Assembly: GCA_964362515.1 (NCBI GenBank)
Contig: CAYIEP010000030.1
Coordinates: 1 to 7,030, forward strand
DNA: 7,030 nt
DNA from: CAYIEP01 sp964362515
GTDB lineage: Bacteria; Patescibacteriota; Minisyncoccia; UBA6257; UBA9933
Reading direction: 5' to 3'
In this document: piece after piece, positions 1-5,750 of the stretch
Layout: the number at the start of each line of letters is the position of its first letter
Numbering within the stretch: position 1 is the stretch's first letter
The notes under the pieces: generated by a model
Database searches by the model: none
Told to the model about the DNA's origin: nothing
The model's input: the letters and a program-made list of their open reading frames with translations, nothing else
Translations under genes and position numbers: made by a program

Positions 1-66
1 GTTAAAAAAAATAAACCCGCCGGTCAATAAAATAACGGCGGCAATAATTTTTATTCTTTTGGTCAT
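1..66 (-). CDS. 5' end of an unidentified membrane or secreted protein (partial)
   Basis: An ATG at 66-64 opens a frame that stays open to the window edge (22 codons). The visible N-terminus is MTKRIKIIAAVILLTGGFIF, then FN: a short basic head followed by an uninterrupted hydrophobic stretch, as in a signal peptide or a single membrane anchor. It begins 8 bases after the pilB stop and carries the same TAATTATG start context as pilM, pilN and the 95-residue gene, which supports both the start and membership in the pilus operon. The position after pilB is often taken by pilT or pilC, but this N-terminus resembles neither, and it lacks a clear prepilin cleavage motif (G followed by F and a Glu at +5). 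Function is unknown; a pilus-associated or exported protein is only an inference from position. Confidence 0.65.
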   Translation of the reverse strand, partial: MTKRIKIIAAVILLTGGFIFFN

Positions 67-74
67 AATTAAAA

Positions 75-1826
75 TTAAGTCTCGGTCGTTTCTCTTAACA
101 CGTCTTCTATAGAAACCAATCCTTCCAGCGCTTTTAATATTCCGTCTTGCCTTAAAGTAATCATATTCTGGCGCTTGGCTTCTAAAAGTATTTTTTGTTC
201 CGTCGGTTCGCTTACAATAATATTTTCAAGTTCCGGCGTCATTTTTAAAACTTCAAACGCGGCGATTCTTCCGACCATTCCTTTCTTTTTGCAAACACTG
301 CAACCGCCGGCTTTATAAATTTTGAATTCGCCGGATGGCGGAGCCAATTCCGATTTCCATTTACCCCAAATATCTTCCGGAAGTTTTTTTAGTTCGTCTT
401 CAATAATTTTTTGGATTTCCGACGGCGCTTTCTCGGCTTTTTTGCAATTATCGCACAAACGAGAAAGCAATCTCTGGGCAATCATTAAATTCAAAGAAGA
501 CGGCAAAAGAAACGGCTGAACTTTTAAATCCATCAATCTTGGAATAACGCCCAGCGAATTATTGGTGTGAAGCGTTGATAAAACAATGTGGCCGGTTAAA
601 GCCGCGTGAACCGCCAATCCGGCCGTTTCTTCGTCTCTTATTTCTCCGACCATAATAATATCCGGGTCCTGACGAAGTATTTGGCGAAGACCGGAAGCGA
701 AATCATATCCTATTTCCGGTTTTACTTGAGATTGATTTAAACCGTCCATAAAATATTCAACCGGGTCCTCTAAACTTACAATATTTACGTCTTCTTTGTT
801 TAAAATTTGCATTATGGCGTAAAGGGTGGTTGTTTTTCCGGAACCGGTCGGACCGGTAATTAAAATCATTCCGTACGGCTTTTCTATCCCGCTTTTTATT
901 GTTTGATGATTTTTGCCGACAAGCCCCAATTCTTCCAAGCCTCTTAATCCCACCAACGGGTCAAGTACTCTAATCGCCACTTTTTCTCCCACCGGCGTCG
1001 GGAAGGTCGAAACGCGAAAATCAATATCCCTTCCCAGTATCACCGTTCTAAAACGACCGTCTTGAGGAACTCTTGTTTCATCTATTTTTAAATTGGAAAG
1101 AATTTTCACCCGAGAGACTATGGACTGATGAAGTTCAATCGGCATGGAAATCGCTTTTTCCAATTTTCCATCAACCCTAACTCTTATTCTTAGCCAATTT
1201 CTTTGCGGCTCTATGTGAACGTCGGAGGCCTTCATAAAGACCGCCTCTCTTAAAGTGGAAGCGACTATTCTTATAATCGGCGCGTCTTCGGAAACATTGC
1301 CGCGCGATTCTTCCAATGAAATAACTCTCCTACTTTCCGATTTTAAACTGCCGACATTTAAAGATTTAACCGCTTCTTCGACTTCGTTGCGATAAGGAGA
1401 ATAGCGTCTCAAAATTTCTTCCCATAAAGACCTTGTAATCAGGTAAACTCCCAGATTAAGTTTTAATTGTTTGGCGACGAATTTTATCGCTTCTTGAGAT
1501 TTAACATCATCGGGATTAATCATCCCCACAACCAGAATATCGCTGGAGCGGCTTATCGGAACAATTTTATAATTTCTGACGGTTTCTTCTGGAACAAGCT
1601 TAAGGACTTCGTCAGTTATTTCTTCGGCTTTAAACTTTTTAAACGGAACTCCCAGAACCCTGCTTTTGACAACGCACGCCTTATCTTCATCGATAAGCCT
1701 CCTTTCGTAAATAAAATCATCAATACTCTTTTTAATAAAAGAGGATTCTTTTAAAAGTTTTTCCGAGATTTCTTCGGAAATAATTTTGTCCTTAACCAGC
1801 TCTTGAAGGAAAATTTTATTATCCAT
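75..1826 (-). CDS. pilB: Type IV pilus extension ATPase PilB (GspE/PilB family)
   Basis: Cytoplasmic hexameric motor that powers pilin polymerisation. At 583 residues it is typical of PilB/GspE and much longer than the retraction motor PilT. Residues about 1-150 look like the N-terminal GspE/MshEN-type domain, followed by a linker and the ATPase core from about 180. Visible motifs are Walker A GPTGSGKT (325-332, Lys331), the Asp-box region beginning SLEDPVEY (351-358), Walker B DIIMVGEIRDE (389-399, Glu395) and the His box from His407 to STLHTN (417-422). Two CxxC pairs (Cys458/Cys461 and Cys509/Cys512) form the zinc-binding tetracysteine site present in PilB/GspE and absent from PilT. The start follows the upstream stop after 3 bases (TAA ATA ATG) with no Shine-Dalgarno, suggesting translational coupling. 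GspE of a secretion system is the alternative name; the pilMNO neighbours favour PilB. Confidence 0.95.
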   Translation of the reverse strand: MDNKIFLQELVKDKIISEEISEKLLKESSFIKKSIDDFIYERRLIDEDKACVVKSRVLGVPFKKFKAEEITDEVLKLVPEETVRNYKIVPISRSSDILVVGMINPDDVKSQEAIKFVAKQLKLNLGVYLITRSLWEEILRRYSPYRNEVEEAVKSLNVGSLKSESRRVISLEESRGNVSEDAPIIRIVASTLREAVFMKASDVHIEPQRNWLRIRVRVDGKLEKAISMPIELHQSIVSRVKILSNLKIDETRVPQDGRFRTVILGRDIDFRVSTFPTPVGEKVAIRVLDPLVGLRGLEELGLVGKNHQTIKSGIEKPYGMILITGPTGSGKTTTLYAIMQILNKEDVNIVSLEDPVEYFMDGLNQSQVKPEIGYDFASGLRQILRQDPDIIMVGEIRDEETAGLAVHAALTGHIVLSTLHTNNSLGVIPRLMDLKVQPFLLPSSLNLMIAQRLLSRLCDNCKKAEKAPSEIQKIIEDELKKLPEDIWGKWKSELAPPSGEFKIYKAGGCSVCKKKGMVGRIAAFEVLKMTPELENIIVSEPTEQKILLEAKRQNMITLRQDGILKALEGLVSIEDVLRETTET

Positions 1827-1829
1827 TAT

Positions 1830-2117
1830 TTAGGGAAGGAAGGGGTTTGTCTTCCCTATTAAGTCTTCGGGTGTCTGCGGCAAGTCAACATAAGACTTTA
1901 AGGCTCCAATATTCTGATTATTGATAAGCGGGTCAAGATTAATTTTCGCAAGGTCGGATATTTCCTGAAGAGGGGCGGGTTTCACAACTTCTATAAACGG
2001 GGTTGAAGCGAAAAATAAATAATAAACTCCCGCCAGCGCGAAGACAAAAACAATTAACCAGATGATTACGGTTATCCAGGGAAACGCTTTTTTTTCTTGT
2101 TCAACGATAATGGCCAT
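1830..2117 (-). CDS. Small bitopic membrane protein in the PilP position of the pilus operon
   Basis: A 95-residue protein with no family I can name securely. Residues 1-12 are a charged cytoplasmic head, about 13-37 form one strong transmembrane helix (PWITVIIWLIVFVFALAG and onward), and the remaining roughly 58 residues should face outside. That tail is Pro- and Leu-rich and ends in GKTNPFLP (88-95). The gene lies exactly where pilP sits in classical pilMNOPQ operons. PilP contains a short basic-x-PF segment between its PilNO-binding region and its secretin-binding domain, so this may be a PilP-like protein lacking the secretin-binding part; that is inference from position and a short motif. 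It starts 2 bases after the pilO stop (TAATTATG) and, unlike most genes here, has a good AGGA 9 bases upstream. It ends 3 bases before pilB. Confidence 0.8.
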   Translation of the reverse strand: MAIIVEQEKKAFPWITVIIWLIVFVFALAGVYYLFFASTPFIEVVKPAPLQEISDLAKINLDPLINNQNIGALKSYVDLPQTPEDLIGKTNPFLP

Positions 2118-2119
2118 AA

Positions 2120-2683
2120 TTATTTTTCCTGATAATAAGCGTCGACCGTTAAATTATAAAGAAAATTATTAGTCAGTCCCTCTCCTTTTGATTCAATTAT
2201 TAAATAATTGACGTTCATTATTCTTATGTTCGTTTCAAGATTTTCCAAAAAAGACTTAAAGGATTCATATGTTCCGCCTAGCTGAATATTAAAGCTTACA
2301 ACCCCCAATCCTTTAATCAATTTGGCGTTGGAAGGTTCTATCGCTAAAGTTCTTGAAGAAACACTATTTACCTCCAATTTATTTAGAAAGGCAAGTCCGG
2401 ATATTTGATTAACCGCTTCGGAGATGCCTTCGGAAAGAGGCAGTATCTTGGAAATATTTTTCTGAAGCTCTTGGGCCTGATTGGATTCCGATATAAGCGT
2501 TTTAACCTTGTCCACCAAAGAACGATTTTCTTCTAAAACCAGGGCCTTTTCCGAAATCTCTCCTTTTTTATTATTTATCCCGGAATAAACGGGAGAAATA
2601 AACGAAGAAACGACAATCATCGCTCCTATTAAAAGGATTATTGAAAGAAAAATGCTTAGTAATCTTTTGGTTGAACCTTTCAT
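2120..2683 (-). CDS. pilO: Type IV pilus inner-membrane platform protein PilO-like
   Basis: 187 residues with the PilO layout: a short basic cytoplasmic N-terminus (MKGSTKR), one transmembrane helix at about 8-30, a probable coiled coil at about 35-80 rich in Glu/Lys/Leu/Ser, then a compact extracytoplasmic domain. The segment around 136-160, containing GGTYESFKSFLENLE, is the pattern seen in PilO/GspM-type ferredoxin-like domains. PilO pairs with PilN and links the cytoplasmic PilM ring to the outer parts of the pilus machine. Its ATG overlaps the pilN TGA in an ATGA junction (2680-2683), which implies translational coupling and fits stoichiometric PilN-PilO production. Assignment rests on topology, length and position as much as sequence; a swap of the N/O names is possible but less likely because the order after pilM is conserved. 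Confidence 0.85.
   Translation of the reverse strand: MKGSTKRLLSIFLSIILLIGAMIVVSSFISPVYSGINNKKGEISEKALVLEENRSLVDKVKTLISESNQAQELQKNISKILPLSEGISEAVNQISGLAFLNKLEVNSVSSRTLAIEPSNAKLIKGLGVVSFNIQLGGTYESFKSFLENLETNIRIMNVNYLIIESKGEGLTNNFLYNLTVDAYYQEK
2127..2130 (-). promoter_or_regulatory. Shine-Dalgarno of the 95-residue gene
   Basis: AGGA on the minus strand, 9 bases before the ATG at 2117 and inside the last codons of pilO. It is one of only two recognisable Shine-Dalgarno sequences in the window; the other is AGGA at 7021-7018, only 3 bases before the murA ATG. Confidence 0.5.
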
Positions 2684-3216
2684 AAAAATCTTAGTCTTAT
2701 TTCAAAACGCGCTCCTTTTATTTCTTTATCGGAAGCCGAACTATCCAGAAAAACGCTTTCGACTTCCGGGGCTTGAGAAAAAATATTTAATTGTTCGGAA
2801 ATCACTTCGTAAGAAGAAGCGACGCCGGAAATTCTTAATTCATCGCTTTTGGCGTCAAAAGCCAAAGAAGTATATCTTACTTTCTTATGAGTATTTTTTT
2901 CAAGAAAAGATAATACCGCTGAAGCTTTCGCTTGGGAATCAATAAGCTTGTTTATATTTACAAGCTGGGAATAAAAATTAATAAGTTCGTTTTTTTCCTG
3001 CTCTCCAACGGATTGAGATAAAGATTCTATGTCTTTATCAATATTCTTTATTTGAGTATTAAGATACGGGACATAGCCGAAATTCATTCCTAAATAAACA
3101 ACGATTGCTCCAATGAAAATGAAAAAACTTAAAGAAAATAACTTCCACGGCAAGACAACTTGCAGTCTTTCCCCTCTTTTTAATTCTTCCTCAAGAAGCG
3201 ATCTTGTGTAGGGCAT
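2680..3216 (-). CDS. pilN: Type IV pilus inner-membrane platform protein PilN-like
   Basis: 178 residues: a cytoplasmic head of about 23 residues, one transmembrane helix at about 25-47, a predicted coiled coil at about 52-100 (NTQIKNIDKDIESLSQSVGE and onward), and a C-terminal alpha/beta domain at about 112-178 that fits the ferredoxin-like fold of PilN. In the family the cytoplasmic head docks into PilM through an (I/V)NLLP-type motif. No such motif is at the N-terminus here; the nearest resemblance is VVLPWK at 20-25, directly before the membrane helix. The gene starts 2 bases after the pilM stop (TAATTATG), has no Shine-Dalgarno, and overlaps pilO by 4 bases. Its stop is TGA, so TGA is a stop codon in this genome. 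The order pilM-pilN-pilO and the topology are the main support. Confidence 0.85.
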   Translation of the reverse strand: MPYTRSLLEEELKRGERLQVVLPWKLFSLSFFIFIGAIVVYLGMNFGYVPYLNTQIKNIDKDIESLSQSVGEQEKNELINFYSQLVNINKLIDSQAKASAVLSFLEKNTHKKVRYTSLAFDAKSDELRISGVASSYEVISEQLNIFSQAPEVESVFLDSSASDKEIKGARFEIRLRFL

Positions 3217-3218
3217 AA

Positions 3219-4304
3219 TTATGTTCTAATAAATTCTTTTATTCCAAGGCCTATTGAAACGGCGAGCGAAAAACCCAATTCTTTAATTAACGGTTCGAGC
3301 TCCGCGGGATAATTGAGTCTTGAAAACGGATTTCCCAATAAAATTTTAAGCCCCATTTGTTCTCCAAAATATTTGTCTATGCCTAAAGTATTGGCTCCTC
3401 CGCCGGAAAGAAAAACTTTTTCTATCTTCGCGCCGTAATTCTTTTCGTAATTATCCTTGGCTCTTTTTACTTCGTTGATTATAGCATCAAGAAAGGGCAA
3501 TGTTAATGTTGATAACTCGTACTCTCCTCCTTTGTTTAATACTCCTCTTTGCTTTTTCAATTCTTCCGCTCTTTTCACGTTTATGCCCAATCCTCTGGAA
3601 ATCGCTTGAGTTAAAGAAGCTCCGGCAAAGTCGGTTTGTAATGTGTATTTAAGAAAACCGCCGTCAACGACCAAAACATTCGTGAGTCTGCTTCCGATGT
3701 CCGCTATAAGCGTCGGTTCATTGTCTCCTACATCCATAATAGCCCTCACTAGACTTAGGCTTTCAACTTCCAAGGCTCTTAAATTTAATCCGGCTAATTT
3801 GAAAATTTCTTTGTATTTCTCTATTTGCTCATTTGGAATAGAAATCAAAAATATCTGTTGTTTGATAATTCCTTTTTCATCTTCTCTTTCTCCGACTTTT
3901 ATCCAATCAATCGCGACTTCCGAAATCGGCATCGGAATGTATTGCTGAATTTGAATGTTTAACGCCTGAGAAACATCTTGATTGGACATTTGAGGAATTT
4001 CCAACAAAGTAGTGAACGCGGAAAAAGAAGAAATTGACGCTATCGCGTCTTTTGTTTTGAAATCTCCGTTATCAAGAAGCGTTTTTAATAAATCGGCGGT
4101 ATTTTTTTCGGCTATTTTAAGAGAACTTGTTTGAATCGCGTCATTCGGTCTTTCTAAATGACCATAGCTTTCGATTATTCCGTAATTTTTAAATTCCGGA
4201 CTTTCTCCGCCTTTTGATATTTCCGATATTTTTATGGAAGTCGTTCCTATGTCAACTCCCAAATAAGAATTGGCGCCTGTAATAGATTTAAAAATATTTA
4301 ACAT
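3219..4304 (-). CDS. pilM: Type IV pilus assembly protein PilM (actin-like ATPase)
   Basis: 361-residue cytoplasmic actin/FtsA-fold protein that binds PilN and couples the PilB motor to the membrane platform. The nucleotide-binding signature is complete: phosphate-1 LGVDIGTTSIK (15-25), phosphate-2 ADIGSRLTNVLVV (201-213, Asp202 retained) and the adenosine motif VFLSGGGAN (297-305). The C-terminus has the Gly-rich SIGLGIKEF helix (350-358) typical of PilM. Length is normal for the family. The ATG at 4304 puts phosphate-1 at the expected distance from the N-terminus; it has the TAATTATG context and no Shine-Dalgarno. This is the first gene of the pilus operon, preceded by the foldback spacer, so its transcription either reads through from mreB or starts within or just after that element. 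Confidence 0.94.
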   Translation of the reverse strand: MLNIFKSITGANSYLGVDIGTTSIKISEISKGGESPEFKNYGIIESYGHLERPNDAIQTSSLKIAEKNTADLLKTLLDNGDFKTKDAIASISSFSAFTTLLEIPQMSNQDVSQALNIQIQQYIPMPISEVAIDWIKVGEREDEKGIIKQQIFLISIPNEQIEKYKEIFKLAGLNLRALEVESLSLVRAIMDVGDNEPTLIADIGSRLTNVLVVDGGFLKYTLQTDFAGASLTQAISRGLGINVKRAEELKKQRGVLNKGGEYELSTLTLPFLDAIINEVKRAKDNYEKNYGAKIEKVFLSGGGANTLGIDKYFGEQMGLKILLGNPFSRLNYPAELEPLIKELGFSLAVSIGLGIKEFIRT

Positions 4305-4438
4305 AATTAGGTGTAAGATTTCCTAGCGTTGTTTATATTTTACAGCAGAAAGTCATTTTTCGCCAGCAAGAGAAAAAGATATTTCTTCAATCCGCTCACG
4401 GATTTGTTTCAGAAAGTTGTTTTGAAGAACATCCCGCA

Positions 4439-4480
4439 GTCCCGATTGGCTTGGTTCCCGCGTAGCGGGACAATCGGGAC
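4439..4480. repeat. GC-rich double hairpin at the centre of the foldback
   Basis: Outer stem GTCCCGATTG (4439-4448) pairs perfectly with CAATCGGGAC (4471-4480). Bases 4449-4455 bulge on one side, and an inner stem TCCCGC (4456-4461) with GCGGGA (4465-4470) closes a 3-base GTA loop. About 64% of its bases are G or C (27 of 42), in clear contrast to the AT-rich surroundings. Shape and composition resemble REP-type or Rickettsia-type palindromic units, which suggests a separate insertion into the loop of the larger element; this is inference. Confidence 0.8.
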
Positions 4481-4492
4481 GAGGGGGAAGAA

Positions 4493-4515
4493 AATTTTGC
4501 CGCAGGAGCAAAATT
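4493..4515. repeat. Small AT-rich hairpin beside the GC-rich hairpin
   Basis: AATTTTGC (4493-4500) pairs with GCAAAATT (4508-4515) around a 7-base loop. It occupies the unpaired right-hand side of the foldback's central loop. On the minus strand it is followed by TTCTTCC rather than a proper U-tract, so a terminator role is not well supported. Confidence 0.5.
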
Positions 4516-4673
4516 ATTCTGGTTCTGAAAAATGATTTTCTGAAACAAATCCTGCGCTTCCGTTAAGATTTCAGAAATATCTTTTTCTCTTGCTGTTCCC
4601 TTGCTTACGAACTGGTTCTAAAAAAATAATCTGTCTGAGAATAGATACAAACAACGCTCGAGATTCTTATAAT

Positions 4674-5687
4674 TTAAGCATAACGTTTGTTTAAAAGCGT
4701 TCGTTTATAAACGTCCAAATGAGTCAAAATCATTCCCGCTCCTTTGGCAACGCAAAAAAGAGGGTCTTCCGAAAGATAAGTGCTAACTCCCAAAATTCTT
4801 TTAAAAAATTCCGGCAGATGATTTATCTGCGACCCCCCGCCGGAAAGAATTATTCCTTTTTCCATTATATCGGCGACAAGCTCCGGCGGCGTTTCATTGA
4901 AAACTCTTTGAACCGCCGAAGAAATATCAACAAGATAGGGATTAAGCGCCTCGGCTATTTCGTTGGAATTAATAATTAAATCTTTTGGAAGACCGGAAGA
5001 TAAATCTCTTCCTCTTATCCGCATTTCAATTTTATTTCTGGTCGGAAGAGCGGCGCCGATTTCTATTTTTATCGCTTCAGCCGTCTGCTCTCCGATTGAA
5101 AGAGAATATTTTTTTTTAATGTAATCAGTTATCGCTTGGTCAAATTTATTTCCGGCAATTCTTAAACTTGCCCAGGAAATTATTCCGCCTAAAGCGACGA
5201 CCGCTACTTCCGCCGTCCCGCCGCCGATATTGATTATCATATTTCCCGAAGAAGAATTTATCGGAATACCCGTTCCCAGAGCCGCTAAAATGGGTTCTCT
5301 GACCACATGCGCTTCTTTAGCTCCGGCTTCTCGGGCGGCGTTGATAACGGCCCGTCTTTCCGTTTGAGTAATGCCAGCCGGAACCGATAAAACAACTTCC
5401 GGCTTAAAAATATTAAAAGAACCGCAGGATTTTCTAATAAAATATCTAAGCATTGCTTTGGTAATATAATAATCCGCGATTACTCCGTCTCTTAACGGCC
5501 TATAAGGAAAAATATCCGCCGGAGTTCTGCCAACCATTTCTTTGGCTTCTCTGCCCACGGCTAAAACAGTATTGTCCGGCAAGCTCAACGCCACTATGGT
5601 CGGCTCATTGATAACAAAGCCCTTTCCGGGAACAAAAACTATAGTATTGGCGGTGCCTAAGTCTATCCCTATTTTACGAGTGAACAT
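4674..5687 (-). CDS. mreB: Rod-shape determining actin homologue MreB
   Basis: 337-residue actin-fold ATPase that forms membrane-bound filaments guiding lateral peptidoglycan synthesis. Phosphate-1 is IGIDLGTANTIVF (6-18), the REPILAA segment (130-136) keeps the Glu131 that corresponds to the catalytic Glu of the EEP motif, phosphate-2 is INIGGGTAEVAV (152-163), and the adenosine motif is ILSGGGSQI (280-288). Length is normal. The oddity is Asn153 in phosphate-2, where MreB normally has Asp (DIGGGT); the codon reads AAT on the coding strand. The start is fixed by the usual short distance to phosphate-1, but no Shine-Dalgarno is visible. The gene lies 55 bases after murA on the same strand, and no mreC or mreD follows: the next gene is pilM, across the foldback spacer. 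Confidence 0.97.
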   Translation of the reverse strand: MFTRKIGIDLGTANTIVFVPGKGFVINEPTIVALSLPDNTVLAVGREAKEMVGRTPADIFPYRPLRDGVIADYYITKAMLRYFIRKSCGSFNIFKPEVVLSVPAGITQTERRAVINAAREAGAKEAHVVREPILAALGTGIPINSSSGNMIINIGGGTAEVAVVALGGIISWASLRIAGNKFDQAITDYIKKKYSLSIGEQTAEAIKIEIGAALPTRNKIEMRIRGRDLSSGLPKDLIINSNEIAEALNPYLVDISSAVQRVFNETPPELVADIMEKGIILSGGGSQINHLPEFFKRILGVSTYLSEDPLFCVAKGAGMILTHLDVYKRTLLNKRYA

Positions 5688-5711
5688 AAGTAGAGTTTAT
5701 AAAGTTTGTAA

Positions 5712-5750
5712 GTTATAAAGTTCGTAAAGCGCTTTAAGAACTTTATGAAC
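5712..5750 (-). terminator. Hairpin spanning the murA stop codon (possible attenuator or RNA 3' end, not a classical terminator)
   Basis: Bases 5712-5723 pair with 5738-5750 (12 base pairs with one bulged base), then after a G/A mismatch TAAAGC (5725-5730) faces GCTTTA (5731-5736). The murA TAA (5745-5743) lies in the 5' arm of the transcript hairpin. No U-tract follows; instead the 10-mer AACTTTATAA occurs twice (5722-5713 and 5706-5697) before the mreB start. Reduced read-through or protection of the murA message end is possible, but the missing U-tract argues against a standard intrinsic terminator. Confidence 0.4.

Larger units (their letters stand above)
4325..4658. repeat. Foldback element: long imperfect inverted duplication filling the mreB-pilM spacer
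   Basis: Almost the whole 369-base gap (4305-4673) folds back on itself. The nested arms, read by hand, are: 4325-4338 with 4645-4658 (13 of 14, and the mismatch is a G-U pair in minus-strand RNA); 4364-4386 with 4573-4595 (23 of 23); 4400-4415 with 4537-4552 (16 of 16). Inside lies the GC-rich hairpin 4439-4480. Between the perfect blocks the arms still resemble each other with insertions (for example 4416-4430 against 4522-4536), so the left arm (about 4325-4430) and right arm (about 4522-4658) look like a diverged inverted duplication. A foldback/MITE-like element or a structured RNA would both fit. I see no tmRNA, RNase P or SRP RNA signature. The flanks 4305-4324 and 4659-4673 hold nothing clear beyond the pilM start context. 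Confidence 0.85.

Noticed and set aside
322..519. Plus-strand open frames opposite pilB, pilN, pilM and mreB (for example 322-519, 1467-1754, 2652-2945, 3643-3948, 4719-4979)
   Set aside because: All lie antisense to well-supported genes and show no domain pattern; they are shadows of the real frames.
75..1826. PilT (retraction ATPase) as the identity of the motor
   Set aside because: The length, the long N-terminal domain and the four-Cys zinc site belong to PilB/GspE.
1824..1832. Read-through fusion of the 95-residue protein with PilB (same frame, TAA ATA ATG)
   Set aside because: The small protein's tail should be outside the membrane while PilB must be cytoplasmic, so a fusion makes no topological sense; ordinary coupling is simpler.
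4332..4369. Promoter for pilM with TTGCTG (4369-4364) and TAAAAT (4342-4337) or TATAAA (4337-4332)
   Set aside because: The spacers are about 21 and 26 bases, outside the normal range, and both boxes lie in repeat arms; not supportable without transcript data.
4329..4535. Plus-strand 68-codon open frame in the spacer
   Set aside because: It starts at TTG, has no ribosome site, and is made of the foldback arms and the GC-rich hairpin; better explained by the repeat structure.
4619..4640. Intrinsic terminator after mreB (T7 run on the minus strand at 4626-4620)
   Set aside because: The only stem directly before the T-run is about 4 AT-rich base pairs, too weak to call.
4316..4665. Target-site duplication AGATT flanking the foldback (4316-4320 and 4661-4665)
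   Set aside because: Only 5 bases, offset by 4 and 2 bases from the arm ends, and AT-rich; chance is a sufficient explanation.
4305..4673. Spacer as tmRNA, RNase P RNA, SRP RNA or a known riboswitch
   Set aside because: None of the conserved core sequences of these RNAs that I know is present on either strand.
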